Source of the DNA: Gammaproteobacteria bacterium
Lineage (GTDB): Bacteria; Pseudomonadota; Gammaproteobacteria; S012-40
Direction of reading: 5' to 3'
DNA length: 5,920 nucleotides
Assembly (NCBI GenBank): GCA_015491615.1
Contig: WFVN01000256.1
Span: 1-5,920, forward strand
This document shows, piece after piece, positions 5,291 through 5,920 of this stretch (its first letter is position 1; every line of letters starts with the position of its first letter). The notes below the pieces were generated by a model, which was not told the DNA's origin, ran no database searches, and was given only the letters and a program-made list of their open reading frames with translations. A program made the translations under genes and the position numbers.

Positions 5291-5920
5291 GTGCCCAGTC
5301 TGTTGCGTTCCACCGCCGTGGTCGGCGCCATGACCCTCCTCTCCCGGATCCTGGGCTTCGTGCGTGACGTGGTCCTGGCCCGCTTGTTCGGCGCCGACGG
5401 CACCACCGACGCCTTCTTTCTCGTCTTCAAGATCCCCAATTTTCTCCGCCGCCTGTTCGCGGAGGGGGCCTTCTCCCAGGCATTCGTCCCCGTGTTCACG
5501 GAATACAAGGAGACGCGCGACGCGACCGCCCTGCGCGACCTGGTGAGCCACGTGGCCGGGACCCTGGGCGGCATCCTCCTGGCCGTCACCTTTCTCGGAG
5601 TACTCGCCGCCCCCGCCCTGGTGATGCTGTTCGGACCCGGTTTCGTCGACGACCCGGCGCAGTTCACCCTTGCCAGCGAGATGCTGCGGCTGACCTTTCC
5701 CTACCTGTTGTTCGTCTCCCTCACCGCCCTCGCCGGCGGCATCCTCAACAGCCACGACCGCTTCGCCCTGCCCGCTTTCACTCCGGTCGTCCTCAACCTG
5801 TGCCTCATCGGCGCCGCCCTGTGGTTGGCGCCGCGCCTCTCGGTGCCGGTGGTGGCCCTCGCCTGGGGGGTGTTGGCGGCCGGCATCCTGCAGCTCCTCA
5901 TCCAACTCCCCGCCCTGCAC
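5291..5920 (+). CDS. murJ: Lipid II flippase MurJ, N-terminal 210 residues (cut by window end)
   Basis: MurJ (formerly MviN) is a polytopic inner-membrane transporter of the MOP superfamily. It flips lipid II across the membrane for peptidoglycan synthesis and is essential in most bacteria. The fragment has 210 residues of a usual 500-520. Signature segments are STAVVGAMTLLSRILGFVRD (7-26) and DAFFLVFKIPNFLRRLFAEG (40-59), continuing as AFSQAFVPVF (60-69). These contain the conserved Arg19, Arg25, Arg53, Arg54 and Glu58 of the central cavity. FPYLLFVSLTALAGGILNS (136-154) and FTPVVLNL (163-170) follow. About six hydrophobic segments are visible. The start is GTG 5291, with GGAG (5279-5282) 8 nt upstream; the next ATG would remove the first 13 residues including the conserved STAVV stretch. 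It is divergent from ribBX. The neighbours rpsT, ribF and ileS, often near murJ, are not visible here. Confidence 0.97.
   Translation, partial: MPSLLRSTAVVGAMTLLSRILGFVRDVVLARLFGADGTTDAFFLVFKIPNFLRRLFAEGAFSQAFVPVFTEYKETRDATALRDLVSHVAGTLGGILLAVTFLGVLAAPALVMLFGPGFVDDPAQFTLASEMLRLTFPYLLFVSLTALAGGILNSHDRFALPAFTPVVLNLCLIGAALWLAPRLSVPVVALAWGVLAAGILQLLIQLPALH

Noticed and set aside
5040..5333. Plus-strand 97-codon frame in the intergenic region, considered as rpsT or a leader peptide
   Set aside because: It has no similarity to ribosomal protein S20, which is Lys-rich, and no ribosome-binding site. It runs out of frame into the murJ start.
5102..5920. Minus-strand open frame of 272 codons antisense to murJ
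   Set aside because: Its Glu/Gly/Gln-rich translation mirrors the Leu/Ala/Pro codons of murJ, and it lies wholly opposite a conserved essential gene.

Overview
This 5.9-kb, very GC-rich window looks like a chromosomal housekeeping region of a proteobacterium, most likely a gammaproteobacterium. The evidence is the gene order ribB(X)-ribH-nusB-thiL-pgpA, a classical proteobacterial cluster, and a ribB fused to a decayed GTP cyclohydrolase II domain. No mobile element, CRISPR array, tRNA or rRNA was seen.

Layout. Bases 1-146 (+) are the 3' end of a GalE-like UDP-sugar epimerase gene. It converges on, and overlaps by 10 bp, a minus-strand block of seven genes. In transcription order, right to left, these are ribBX (4882-3725), ribH (3728-3261), nusB (3264-2776), thiL (2789-1839), pgpA (1852-1364), a small secreted protein of unknown function (1311-895) and a secreted trypsin-like serine protease (898-137). 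Every junction overlaps by 4 or 14 bp except pgpA to the small gene, where there is a 52-bp gap, so the first five genes form one tightly coupled unit. Bases 4883-5290 are a 408-bp divergent intergenic region. It holds a predicted ribBX leader of about 220 nt with several hairpins, a perfect 7-bp inverted repeat and a good sigma70-type promoter for murJ. From 5291 (+) the 5' part of murJ, the lipid II flippase gene, runs off the right edge.

How the genes work together. RibBX makes the four-carbon unit (3,4-dihydroxy-2-butanone 4-phosphate) and RibH condenses it with the pyrimidine intermediate to give lumazine, the precursor of riboflavin. NusB (antitermination and rRNA transcription), ThiL (thiamine diphosphate synthesis) and PgpA (phosphatidylglycerol synthesis) are metabolically unrelated but commonly travel with ribH. 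The last two minus-strand genes encode exported proteins joined by a TTGA stop/start overlap and may act together in the periplasm. The GTP cyclohydrolase half of RibBX has lost all its zinc-binding cysteines, so a separate ribA must exist elsewhere if the cell makes riboflavin. ribD and ribE are also absent from this window.

The least explained parts are the structured leader in front of ribBX, which does not match the FMN riboswitch consensus, and the small secreted protein coupled to the protease. No wholly new multi-gene system is evident.
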